Shown here one piece after another: positions 31,058-39,244 of a stretch of DNA of 64,000 nt. This DNA comes from an uncultured Clostridia bacterium (GTDB taxonomy: Bacteria; Bacillota; Clostridia; Christensenellales; Borkfalkiaceae). Where the stretch lies: the NCBI GenBank assembly GCA_944376295.1, contig CALWCE010000002.1:62001-126000 (forward strand), given 5' to 3'. The position numbers and the translations under genes were made by a program. The notes beneath the pieces were generated by a model. It searched no databases. It saw only the letters and a list, made by a program, of their open reading frames with translations, and was not told where the DNA came from. Positions within the stretch are counted from its first letter, which is position 1; each line of letters starts with the position of its first letter.

Positions 31058-33193
31058 TTACATTTTTTCGAAGACGAACATGCGCGTAAAGACGGAGTTC
31101 GCGCTGCGGGCGTCCTGTTCCTCGAAGATGCCGTCGAGGCGCACGCTGCCGTTTACCAGCATGCCGCCCGTCGCTTTGCCGACTTCGCGTGTTCCCGCGC
31201 CCTCTCGCACCGAGACGCGGTACAGCGCATCCTCTTCAAGCCCTTTGAAGGAGGCGCGGAAGTTCATCATCCCCGTCCGCTTTTTGAGCACGGCGACCAC
31301 AGCGACGGCGAGAGACTTATCGGGCGAGACGGTGCAGTAGCCCGCCCATTCGCCCTGCACGTCGCCCAAAGGATAGTACGCGCCGAACTGCATGACTTCG
31401 CGGTATTTTTTATAAAAGGCGATCTGATCTCCGATCGCGGTAAGCTCCTCATCGGGAAGGGCGGAAAGATCGCACTCGTAGCCCAAGACCCCGCCCGCAG
31501 CAACTGCAAAGCGCGCGGAGAGGGCGCTCGCGTTGCCCGTCTGATGGTTGGGGGAAGCGGAGACGTGCGAGCCCATCGTGCTCTGCGGATAACATGCCGC
31601 CGTGCCCGACTGGATGGCGATGCGTTCGCGGGCGTCGGTGTTGTCGCTCGTCCAGATCTGCGGCATATAGCAAAGGATGCCGAGATCGAAGCGCGCGCCG
31701 CCCGAAGCGCAGCCCTCGAACAGCACGTCGGGGAAGGCGGCGCTGAGCCGCGCCATGACGGAATACAGCCCGAGGATGTAGCGGTGATAGTATTCCCCCG
31801 CAGGCGCCGCGCCGAAAACGTCCGTCATGTGGCGGTTGTTGTCCCATTTCAGATAGGCCGCCTTCGTGAGCGTGAGGACGGAGGAAACGCTCTCCACAAG
31901 ATAGTCCTGCACGGCGGGCAACGTGAGGTCGAGCACGAGCTGATGGCGCATGCGGACGGGATCGCGGCCGGGGATCTTCATCGCCCATTCGGGGTGCGCC
32001 TTGTAAAGTTCGCTGCGCTCCGAGACCATCTCGGGCTCCATCCAGATGCCGAAGTCAAGCCCCAAAGAGCGCACTTCTTCGGCGAGCGAGGCGATGCCGC
32101 CCGTCTTTTGTTCATGATCGGTCCAATCGCCGAGGGATGTGGTGTCGTCGTCGCGGCTGCCGAACCAGCCGTCGTCGAGGACAAAGAGCTCTGCGCCCGC
32201 TTCCTTCGCCGCTTTGGCGATGTTTAAGATGCGCTCGCGCGTGAAGGAGAAGTAGGTCCCCTCCCAATTGTTGACGAGCACGGGGCGGGGCTTCTTCTTC
32301 CAGACGCCGCGGATGATGTGCTCCTGCACGAAGGCGCGCATATAAAGCCCTACCTCGCGCTCGCTGTGGCCGCAGGCGAACACCGCTTCGGGGGCGAAGA
32401 AGGTCTCTCCCCCCTTGAGCTTCCAGGAGAAGGAGAAGGGATTGATGCCCGTAATGAGGCGGGTGCGGCCCATGTCGTCGCTCTCCGCGACGGTGCGGTG
32501 ATTGCCCGAATAGACGAGGTTGACCCCCACCGCCTCGCCCGCGCGGGCGAGGAGCGTGAAGGGCGCGCGGAAGGGCGAAGACGCGCCCGTGAAGGAGGCG
32601 TTCTCGCACTTGCCGCCGTTTATAGGACGGGTGTGCTTCTGACGCTCGCACCCCCAGTCGCCGTCGAAGGTGGTAAAGGAATAGTCCTTCCCCCAAAATT
32701 CGAGCTGAAGGGAGGCAAAGCGTTCGATGGCGACGGTGCTTTTTCCCTCGTTCTTCAAAGAACAGGACGAGGTGAAGGCGTCGCTGTCTTCATAGGCGGT
32801 GAATTCGAGCGCCAGGAGGACGCCGAGCCGCTTTTCTTCGTATGTAAGGCGGAGGCAGGTCTCCTCGCCGTAGGAAGAGGGCAGCCCTTCCAGGGGCGTA
32901 CGGGGGGCGATCTCCGCCGAGCGCAGCGAAAAATCGGCAGATGCCGAGCCGTCCTCCGCGCGGAGGAGCAGGGAAGGCTCGCGGAAATCGGTGCCGCCCC
33001 ATGCAGAGAAGAGCGAGCACGGCTTTTCATTGCCCGAGCCGTCGTATTCGGGAGCGAGGAGAGAGGCGTTCTCCCATCCGCCCGCAAGCTTTTTGCCGAG
33101 ATAGAGGAGCCCGGGCGCGCGCGCATCGGCGCGGAGGAGCAGGCTCGCGTGCGCCGTGGAAAGCAAAAATAAATTTCCTTGTTGTTCGATCAT
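31058..33193 (-). CDS. Alpha-galactosidase, glycoside hydrolase family 36
   Basis: Hydrolyses terminal alpha-galactosides such as melibiose and raffinose. The 711-residue length is typical of cytoplasmic GH36 enzymes; no signal peptide. After an N-terminal beta-sandwich, the TIM barrel starts near WEGTYFSFTRE (about 308) with FVLDDGWFGSRDDD. The catalytic nucleophile is Asp451 in YLKWDNNRH and the acid/base Asp517 in WTSDNTDARER; CASGGARFD lies between them. RBS GGAGGTCACC precedes the ATG. No transporter is adjacent, but an MsmK-type ATPase lies at 50.5 kb. Confidence 0.95.
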   Translation of the reverse strand: MIEQQGNLFLLSTAHASLLLRADARAPGLLYLGKKLAGGWENASLLAPEYDGSGNEKPCSLFSAWGGTDFREPSLLLRAEDGSASADFSLRSAEIAPRTPLEGLPSSYGEETCLRLTYEEKRLGVLLALEFTAYEDSDAFTSSCSLKNEGKSTVAIERFASLQLEFWGKDYSFTTFDGDWGCERQKHTRPINGGKCENASFTGASSPFRAPFTLLARAGEAVGVNLVYSGNHRTVAESDDMGRTRLITGINPFSFSWKLKGGETFFAPEAVFACGHSEREVGLYMRAFVQEHIIRGVWKKKPRPVLVNNWEGTYFSFTRERILNIAKAAKEAGAELFVLDDGWFGSRDDDTTSLGDWTDHEQKTGGIASLAEEVRSLGLDFGIWMEPEMVSERSELYKAHPEWAMKIPGRDPVRMRHQLVLDLTLPAVQDYLVESVSSVLTLTKAAYLKWDNNRHMTDVFGAAPAGEYYHRYILGLYSVMARLSAAFPDVLFEGCASGGARFDLGILCYMPQIWTSDNTDARERIAIQSGTAACYPQSTMGSHVSASPNHQTGNASALSARFAVAAGGVLGYECDLSALPDEELTAIGDQIAFYKKYREVMQFGAYYPLGDVQGEWAGYCTVSPDKSLAVAVVAVLKKRTGMMNFRASFKGLEEDALYRVSVREGAGTREVGKATGGMLVNGSVRLDGIFEEQDARSANSVFTRMFVFEKM

Positions 33194-33213
33194 GGTGACC
33201 TCCGTTTGGTAAG

Positions 33214-33219
33214 ATTATA
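33214..33219 (-). promoter_or_regulatory. Extended -10 element of the alpha-galactosidase gene
   Basis: TGC followed by TATAAT (33214-33219) on the minus strand, 21 bp before the ATG. No good -35 lies 16-18 bp upstream, so activation by a regulator is plausible. Confidence 0.5.
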
Positions 33220-33263
33220 GCACATTCCGCACCGTTTGTATAGTCCATAAATCCTCAAAAGCG

Positions 33264-33560
33264 TCACAGATCCGCACCCTCTTCTTCCGTCAGGGCGGAA
33301 AGCTCCTTCTGCGCCTTTTTTGCAAGCGAGAGAAGTTCCTTCCTGCCCTCCGCGGCTTCGGGGGAAACGCGACATAAAAGCTCTTTCAAAGCGGCGCGGT
33401 CTTCGAGGGCGGAAGAAAAGAGCGGCAGAAGCTCCGAGCGAAGGGCGCGGCTGTCCGCGGCAAGAAGAGCCCCGAGATAGCGGCGCAAAACTTCCTCTTC
33501 CGCCTGCAGCAGAAAGCGCAGCGTATCGCGCGCCGAGAGCATCCCCTTGCCGCGCTTCAT
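33264..33560 (-). CDS. Small helical protein, possible spore-coat (CotF-like) protein
   Basis: A 98-residue all-helical protein starting MKRGKGMLSARDTLRFLLQA. The pattern (S-x-x-D-x-L-x-x-x-L-x-x-E-E at residues 9-23, then a second long helix) resembles the ferritin-like helices of CotF/coat proteins, but the match is by eye and weak. Its ATG overlaps the stop of the preceding small gene (ATGA), with GGAGGG upstream. It is the last of nth-33557-33264. Confidence 0.6.
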   Translation of the reverse strand: MKRGKGMLSARDTLRFLLQAEEEVLRRYLGALLAADSRALRSELLPLFSSALEDRAALKELLCRVSPEAAEGRKELLSLAKKAQKELSALTEEEGADL

Positions 33561-33742
33561 TGCATGCCCTCCGCAAGAGAAATAAGCGCCGCATGGCGGG
33601 CGCAGGCGGAGGAAGCGAGCCGCGCCGCTCCCTCTGCAAGCGCGCCGTCCGTTAAGGTGCATGCCGCAAGATGCGCCCGCTTTCCCGCGAGCTCTTCCGC
33701 CGAAAGAAGGGCATAAATCGCAAAGAATACTTCGTCTTCCAT
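33557..33742 (-). CDS. Small helical protein, 61 residues
   Basis: Starts MEDEVFFAIYALLSAEELAG; two or three helices rich in Ala and Leu, with single Cys residues at positions 29 and 47. Its Shine-Dalgarno GGGAGG lies in the 3' arm of the hairpin at 33750-33776, so translation may be restrained by RNA structure. It is coupled to the 98-residue gene after it; both may be spore proteins. No family recognised. Confidence 0.55.
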   Translation of the reverse strand: MEDEVFFAIYALLSAEELAGKRAHLAACTLTDGALAEGAARLASSACARHAALISLAEGMQ

Positions 33743-33749
33743 GAAAAGA

Positions 33750-33776
33750 CCTCCCGCCGAAAGCTTGTGCGGGAGG
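33750..33776 (-). terminator. Hairpin between nth and the small genes that masks a Shine-Dalgarno site
   Basis: CCTCCCGC (33750-33757) and GCGGGAGG (33769-33776) form an 8-bp stem; on the minus strand TCTTTTC follows. It may be a leaky terminator for nth, and the arm nearest the next ATG contains its GGGAGG site. Confidence 0.55.
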
Positions 33777-33783
33777 CGAGTTT

Positions 33784-34449
<666 letters not shown>

Positions 34450-34488
34450 GCGCCCATTATAGCACGGAACGGGCGGGAAGGCAAGCGC

Positions 34489-34731
34489 TCAGAAGTATTG
34501 GAACCCCCGCCCCGCCTGCTTCATGAAGCCCGAAAAGGAGGAATACCGCCCCGAGGAAAGCGCGCGCCGCGCGCGGGGAAGGAAGGCGTCTTCGAAGCGC
34601 GCCGAAATGCCGCACCCCACGCCCGCCTCTTTGGGGGTGTTCACCGCCTGCGCCGCCGCGCCCATGCCGCGGAGGGCTGTAAGGAATGCGAGCGTCTGCG
34701 CCCGCGAACGAAACACTGCCAGAACCGTCAT
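34489..34731 (-). CDS. DUF3343 protein, putative sulfur/selenium carrier
   Basis: An 80-residue protein starting MTVLAVFRSRAQTLAFLTAL. It has the DUF3343 layout: strand-helix (residues 1-25), then VNTPKEAGVGCGISARF with the conserved Gly-Cys-Gly, then an amphipathic tail. DUF3343 proteins are discussed as sulfur or selenium carriers and commonly neighbour a class V aminotransferase-type cysteine desulfurase, as here (divergent gene at 34796). Role in this organism is inference. Confidence 0.8.
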   Translation of the reverse strand: MTVLAVFRSRAQTLAFLTALRGMGAAAQAVNTPKEAGVGCGISARFEDAFLPRARRALSSGRYSSFSGFMKQAGRGFQYF

Positions 34732-34795
34732 AATCTTTCCCCTTGCGTTCGTATGATAAGACGGCGCCCACGAAGGCGACCGTTTGGGAGGTGAA

Positions 34796-35923
34796 ATGTT
34801 GATCTATCTCGACCATGCCGCCACGGGAGGGAACAAGGCGCCCTCCGTTTTAAGCGCGGTGCTCGCCGCCATGCGCTGCTGCGCCAACCCGGGAAGAAGC
34901 GGGCACAAGCTCTCGCTCGCCGCGGCGGAGCGCGTCTTTGCGTGCAGGGAGCTGCTTTCCTCCCTCTTCGGCGGATACGGCTTCGAACGCGTCGTCTTCA
35001 CCAAAAACTGCACGGAGGCTTTGGACCTTGCCATCCTCGGCACGCTGAAACAGGGCGACCATGCGGTGACGACCTGCCTCGAACACAACTCGGTGCTGCG
35101 GCCGTTGGAAGCACTCAAGCGGGCGGGCGTCATCGGATACGACGTCGCCCCGCTCACAAACGGCAGGCTGCTGCCCGAAAGCATCGCAGAGCTCGTAAAG
35201 CCGAATACGCGCATGGCGGTCGTGACGTCGGCTTCCAACGTAACGGGAGAGGCGCCCCCGCTTGCCAAGATCAAACAGCTTTTGCCCGAGCACGTCCTCT
35301 TTGTCGTTGACGGCGCGCAGGGAGCGGGGCATCTTCCCCTTTCCATGAAAGACATGGGGCTGGACGCGCTGGCGCTCGCGGGGCACAAGGGCATGGGCGG
35401 CATCCAGGGGTCGGGGGCGCTGCTCTTTTCCGAACGCATGGAGATCAGCCCCCTCCTCTTCGGCGGCACGGGCAGCGAGAGCTTCGATCTCGGCATGCCC
35501 GCGTTTTATCCCGACCGCCTCGAGAGCGGCACGCTCTCCTATCCCGCCGTCTGCTCGCTCTATGAAGGGGCGCTCCTCGTGAAGAGCCGCCGCGAAGAGT
35601 GGGCGAAAAAGCTCGAAAGGACGACGGCGTTTGTTCTGGAAGGGCTGAGCGGGCTCAAAGGCTATACGGCGTACTCTTTGCCCAATGCGTGCGGCATCTG
35701 CTCCTTCCGCCACGAAAGGCTGCCTTCCGAGACCATCGCGGGCGAACTTTCCGAGGGGTACGGCATCTGCGTCAGAGGCGGGCTGCACTGCGCGCCGCTC
35801 ATCCATAGGGCGCTCGGCGACTTCCCCGACGGGCTGGTGCGCGCCTCCTTTTCGCCCGAGCAGGGCAAAAAAGAGGCAAAGGCGCTGCTTTGCGCCCTCA
35901 AAGAGATCGCGCGGCACGCTTAG
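34796..35923 (+). CDS. Cysteine desulfurase family protein (class V aminotransferase)
   Basis: PLP enzyme that would remove sulfur from cysteine (or selenium from selenocysteine). The 375-residue protein begins LIYLDHAATGGNKAPSV, the standard N-terminus; the PLP lysine lies in ALAGHKGMGGIQG (about residue 200), the PLP-ring Asp in FVVDGAQGAGH, and the persulfide Cys in the SufS-like loop RGGLHCAPLIHRALG (about 332). RBS GGGAGG precedes the ATG; the TTG four codons earlier overlaps this site. It is divergent from DUF3343, its usual partner. No SufU or IscU is nearby, so a role in Fe-S assembly is not shown. Confidence 0.88.
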   Translation: MLIYLDHAATGGNKAPSVLSAVLAAMRCCANPGRSGHKLSLAAAERVFACRELLSSLFGGYGFERVVFTKNCTEALDLAILGTLKQGDHAVTTCLEHNSVLRPLEALKRAGVIGYDVAPLTNGRLLPESIAELVKPNTRMAVVTSASNVTGEAPPLAKIKQLLPEHVLFVVDGAQGAGHLPLSMKDMGLDALALAGHKGMGGIQGSGALLFSERMEISPLLFGGTGSESFDLGMPAFYPDRLESGTLSYPAVCSLYEGALLVKSRREEWAKKLERTTAFVLEGLSGLKGYTAYSLPNACGICSFRHERLPSETIAGELSEGYGICVRGGLHCAPLIHRALGDFPDGLVRASFSPEQGKKEAKALLCALKEIARHA

Positions 35924-36186
35924 AGGCGTTTGAGCTTTTCGGCGATCTTGAGAAGACGGCGGCGCTTGGGGGCGTCGAGGACGGGAGAAAGCTGAGCGAC
36001 AAAGGCGTCGATCTCGGCGTTTGAGAGCGTGCCTTCGCGCTTGGCTTTTTCGGCGCGGGCGACGATCTCACGAAGGACGTCTCCCTCGCCCTTCCCTTCC
36101 ACCGCCGCCATGGCGCGCGCGGCTTCCTCTTCCCACTCCTTCGGGAGCTTCTTTTGTGAGAAACTTTTGAAGTCGTTTTCTGCCAT
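35920..36186 (-). CDS. Small helical protein with shared start-codon motif
   Basis: An 88-residue charged helical protein (MAENDFKSFSQKKLPKEWEE ... RRRLLKIAEKLKRL). The stop overlaps the end of the convergent 34796 gene by 3 bp. There is no Shine-Dalgarno site; instead the ATG sits in the motif GCATACAATGGCGTATGG (36183-36200), nearly identical to that of the genes at 36258 and 50029. It is divergent from the 36258 gene, and both may be sporulation genes. No family recognised. Confidence 0.65.
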   Translation of the reverse strand: MAENDFKSFSQKKLPKEWEEEAARAMAAVEGKGEGDVLREIVARAEKAKREGTLSNAEIDAFVAQLSPVLDAPKRRRLLKIAEKLKRL

Positions 36187-36200
36187 ACGCCATTGTATGC
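36183..36200 (-). promoter_or_regulatory. CATACAAT -10-like motif at a start codon (copy 1)
   Basis: GCATACAATGGCGTATGG on the minus strand; ATG at 36186. CATACAAT matches the -10 of sporulation sigma factors such as SigE; only 5 bp separate it from the start codon, implying a leaderless mRNA. Confidence 0.55.
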
Positions 36201-36243
36201 AAAAAGGCGGGCGCTTGCCCCCGCACGAGAAAGCGCATAGGGC

Positions 36244-36261
36244 GCATAGGATGGCGTATGG
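36244..36261 (+). promoter_or_regulatory. CATAGGAT -10-like motif at a start codon (copy 2)
   Basis: GCATAGGATGGCGTATGG, ATG at 36258; 16 of 18 bases match copy 1 and all 18 match copy 3 at 50015-50032. Confidence 0.55.
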
Positions 36262-36536
36262 AACAAAAAGACGCCATTCTGCTTCTCGTGCTCTTTGCCG
36301 CCGCCGAAAACAGGGACTTAAGAGAGACGCTCTCCTCCGCGCTCGCCTTTTACCGCGACAACCGCGACGTGCTTTCCATGCTCTTTGCGCCCCCGAAAGC
36401 CGAGAAAGCGGGCGGCGCCCAAGAGGCGCCGCCCGAAAAAAGCGTAGAATATTCGGATACGGAACAGGAAAAGGCAGAACAGGCTGCCGATCCCGCGCTC
36501 ATTTCCGCCCTGCTCAAATTCCGATCGATGGGATAG
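36258..36536 (+). CDS. Small acidic protein with shared start-codon motif
   Basis: A 92-residue protein: an N-terminal helical hairpin (MEQKDAILLLVLFAAAENRD...LAFYRDNRDVLSMLF), an Ala/Glu/Pro-rich linker and a last helix LISALLKFRSMG. There is no Shine-Dalgarno site; the start lies in the 18-nt motif. Its 3' end overlaps the convergent S41 protease gene by 23 bp. The N-terminal YxDNRDVLxMLF pattern suggests a conserved clostridial family, but I cannot name it. Confidence 0.65.
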   Translation: MEQKDAILLLVLFAAAENRDLRETLSSALAFYRDNRDVLSMLFAPPKAEKAGGAQEAPPEKSVEYSDTEQEKAEQAADPALISALLKFRSMG

Positions 36537-37992
36537 AGGGCGCGCTGCACGCCGCTTCGATGACGGCGGAGAGCATCTTGTCTTCCTTCCCCCAGATGAG
36601 GGGCGCGGAGACGGCGACGCAGCCGTCTTCGGGCGTGACGCCCGTGCCGTGGATGCTCTTATCGCTCACCGGCCAATAGATGCCCGCCACGGTGAGTTTC
36701 ATCGCCGCGCCGTTTGCCGCGACGAAGCTCGTCTGCATGATGCCCTTGCCGTACGTGGACGCGGTGCCGTCCTCCGCCTCGCGCAGATAGATGTGGTCGT
36801 AAGAGAGGGTGCCGTAGTCGACGAGCACGCCGATGAGGCATTCGGACGCGGACGCCGTGTTCTCATCCGCAAGCAGATACACTTCGGACGTTTCCGAAAA
36901 ATGATCGGAAAAATCGTTGCCGTAGGCGTAGTAAACTTCCTCTCTGCCGCCCTTATAGCGCGCCACCTGCACTTCGGGGGCAGAGCCTTCCGCATCGCGC
37001 ATGAGGTGGGAGGCGATATGCTGCAAGTCGTCGAGATACCCGCCGCCGTTGGTGCGCAGGTCGAGGATGAGGTCGGTCCTCCCCCGTTCTTTCATGGCTT
37101 TCAGGCAGGACTCGAACTCCTTTGAAACGTTGCCGCTGAACTCGTCGATGCGGATATAGGCGGTGTCTTCGTCGAGGGAGGAGATCGCCTCATCGGGATA
37201 TTCCGTCCACTCGGTGCCCTGTTCGCCCGTGAAGTAGAAGGCGGACTCGCTGTCGCGGTAGGAGCAGTACGTCGTCTGATAGTCGCCCGCCGTGACGGTG
37301 TAGAGAGCGGCATCCGAGCCGTCCTCCTCATAGCCCATTTTCAGACAGAGCGTATTGCCGCCGTATCGAGAGGCGTCCGACGAGAACGCGGCGTACGTCG
37401 TAAAGGGCGTGAGCGTACCCTGTTTGCCGTCCTCCTCCGAGCCGTAGGCAAGGATGGACATGCCCTTGCGGATGCCCGCCTCGAACGCGGGAGAGTTGTT
37501 GGAAACGAGCGCGACCATGCCCGAGTCGTCGCCCTTGAGGAAGGCGATGCCGAGATCGTCGCTCTGCCCCGCGCCCGCGCGCAGGTAGGCGGCGTATTCT
37601 TCGGGCGAATAGTACTGCGAATAGTCATCGAGGGTCTCGTTGAGCGCGGAGAGAAGCTCTGCGCCCGTCGCGTCCTCGCCCGCGCTTTCAAGTACCTTCC
37701 CGCGCGAGAAATCTTCGGGATAGTAGTAGCGTTCGGTGACGTCGAGCGCCCACAAAAAGGAGCGCATGTCCGCGTCGATCGCATAATAGCGGACGAACCA
37801 GCCGACAAGGAAGCCCGCGGCGAGCAGTACGAGCGCCAGGAGAAGGGAGATGAGGCGGCGCTGCCACGACTGTTTGCGCGTGGGGCGGGGAGAGGACAAG
37901 TTCTCCCTCTCGTCGGGGCGTTCTTCGGGAACGGGATCGAAAAATTCGTCCTTTTCTTCGGGGGTGTTGGGTTTGTTGAAGTCGGGATCCAT
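36514..37992 (-). CDS. S41 family (C-terminal processing) peptidase
   Basis: Membrane-anchored serine protease of 492 residues. An acidic cytoplasmic N-terminus (about 45 residues) precedes one membrane helix (LISLLLALVLLAAGFLVGWF). The tail-specific protease fold follows: helical N-domain (DVTERYYYPEDFS), a PDZ-like segment (DLGIAFLKGDDSG...SPAFEAGIRKGMSI), then the S41 core with DLRTNGGGYLDDL, the catalytic Ser in ENTASASECLIG and the Lys in STYGKGIMQTS. RBS AAGGAGG precedes the ATG at 37992. Related clostridial proteins process exported or sporulation signalling proteins; the substrate here is unknown. Confidence 0.9.
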   Translation of the reverse strand: MDPDFNKPNTPEEKDEFFDPVPEERPDERENLSSPRPTRKQSWQRRLISLLLALVLLAAGFLVGWFVRYYAIDADMRSFLWALDVTERYYYPEDFSRGKVLESAGEDATGAELLSALNETLDDYSQYYSPEEYAAYLRAGAGQSDDLGIAFLKGDDSGMVALVSNNSPAFEAGIRKGMSILAYGSEEDGKQGTLTPFTTYAAFSSDASRYGGNTLCLKMGYEEDGSDAALYTVTAGDYQTTYCSYRDSESAFYFTGEQGTEWTEYPDEAISSLDEDTAYIRIDEFSGNVSKEFESCLKAMKERGRTDLILDLRTNGGGYLDDLQHIASHLMRDAEGSAPEVQVARYKGGREEVYYAYGNDFSDHFSETSEVYLLADENTASASECLIGVLVDYGTLSYDHIYLREAEDGTASTYGKGIMQTSFVAANGAAMKLTVAGIYWPVSDKSIHGTGVTPEDGCVAVSAPLIWGKEDKMLSAVIEAACSAPSIPSIGI

Positions 37993-38013
37993 AGAGCCTC
38001 CTTGCCGCACCCT

Positions 38014-38976
38014 TTACGGGTTGAGCAGCTTGTAGAGAATGGTGATGACGCGGAAGGTGACCGCATCGGAAAATTTGCGGATGTTGAGCCCCGTGATGCG
38101 TTCGATCTTATCGAGACGATACATGAGGGTGTTGCGGTGCATAAAGAGATCGCGCGACGTCTCGGAGATGTTGAGGCTGTTCTCGAGGAACCGCTCCGCC
38201 GTCTCCATCATGTCTTTGTCTTCGAAGACTTCGTCGGCGCTTTCCACATAGAACTGCTCCATATACTCCTTCAAGCGGTCTTTGGGAAGGTCTTCGAGCA
38301 TCTTCACGAGCAGATATTCGCGGTAGGTGTGGACCTTGGATTCGGAGGCAAAGAGGGCGCTCACGCGCACCGCCGTGGATGCCTGGCGGTAGGAGGAGGC
38401 GATCTCGACAAAGCTCTTCATCTCGCAGCCGATGCCGATGCTCGCCTTGACGCCCAGCTCTTCGTAGAGCGACTGGCTCAGAAAATGCCCGAATTCGAGG
38501 GGCGTTTCGTCGGCGTCCATGAACTTGACGACGACAAGATGGGTATCGTCCATGCGCACCGCCATATCGGAAGCTTCCTGCAAACAGCTCTCGATGTGGG
38601 CAAGCGCCTCCTCGATGCGCTTGGGAACGAGCAGTTCGACGGCAAAACAAGCGCCGTCGGATAAGTTGAACTTGGTGAGGAAGCGGTAGATATACCAGCC
38701 CGAGCCTTCGCCGAGCAGGATATTTTTGAGGTATTCCGCCTTATCGGGCAGCACGTCGCGCGCGTCGGCGTTGGAGACGAGATAGGCAACGAGCTTTGCC
38801 TTTGCCGCCGCCCCTTCGCCCGTGCCGTCGAGGTATGCCTCCGCTGCCTCGCCGCAGTAAGAGAGGGTGAACCTCGTCTCCTCCCCGCCGCGGGGCATGA
38901 GCCGCACTTCGGTACCCGTCTTTTCCTGTACGTCCTTCAAGAGACGGGAAAGTTCCGCCTTCGTCTGATGCGTCAT
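38014..38976 (-). CDS. PucR/CdaR-type transcriptional regulator
   Basis: A 320-residue regulator. The C-terminal 60 residues are the PucR helix-turn-helix (NSLNISETSRDLFMHRNTLM, then YRLDKIERITGLNIRKFSDA). The middle (about residues 100-240) resembles the GGDEF-like sensory fold seen in CdaR proteins (FAVELLVPKRIEEALAHIES, KASIGIGCEMKSFVEIASSY, ASTAVRVSALFASESKVHTY); no cyclase motif is present. Start at 38976 with GGGGAG upstream. It ends 21 bp before the S41 protease start, so both are co-transcribed from 39037-39065, and it may regulate that protease. Confidence 0.85.
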   Translation of the reverse strand: MTHQTKAELSRLLKDVQEKTGTEVRLMPRGGEETRFTLSYCGEAAEAYLDGTGEGAAAKAKLVAYLVSNADARDVLPDKAEYLKNILLGEGSGWYIYRFLTKFNLSDGACFAVELLVPKRIEEALAHIESCLQEASDMAVRMDDTHLVVVKFMDADETPLEFGHFLSQSLYEELGVKASIGIGCEMKSFVEIASSYRQASTAVRVSALFASESKVHTYREYLLVKMLEDLPKDRLKEYMEQFYVESADEVFEDKDMMETAERFLENSLNISETSRDLFMHRNTLMYRLDKIERITGLNIRKFSDAVTFRVITILYKLLNP

Positions 38977-39036
38977 CACATTCTCCCCTTTTGCAGGATC
39001 CGCGCCGCAGCGGACGCGCCTGCCGTCATACAAGAA

Positions 39037-39065
39037 CGATTATATCATTTTGCGGCGGGAAATTC
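39037..39065 (-). promoter_or_regulatory. Promoter of the regulator-S41 protease operon
   Basis: TTGAAT (39060-39065) and TATAAT (39037-39042), 17-bp spacer on the minus strand. Confidence 0.7.
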
Positions 39066-39244
39066 AAGGGTTTTCACAAATTCTGCACCAAAATTGCACG
39101 CGGCATACGGGAGAGGGCGAAAAGCAGGAGCGTTTTCCGCCCCGCCTGCCCAAAGTGCGCCAAAATGCGACGCTTTCTCCCCGCCCGCCCGCGAAAGACA
39201 GGTGCTATAATGGAAGAACTTTCAAGACAAGGAGGGAGATACAT

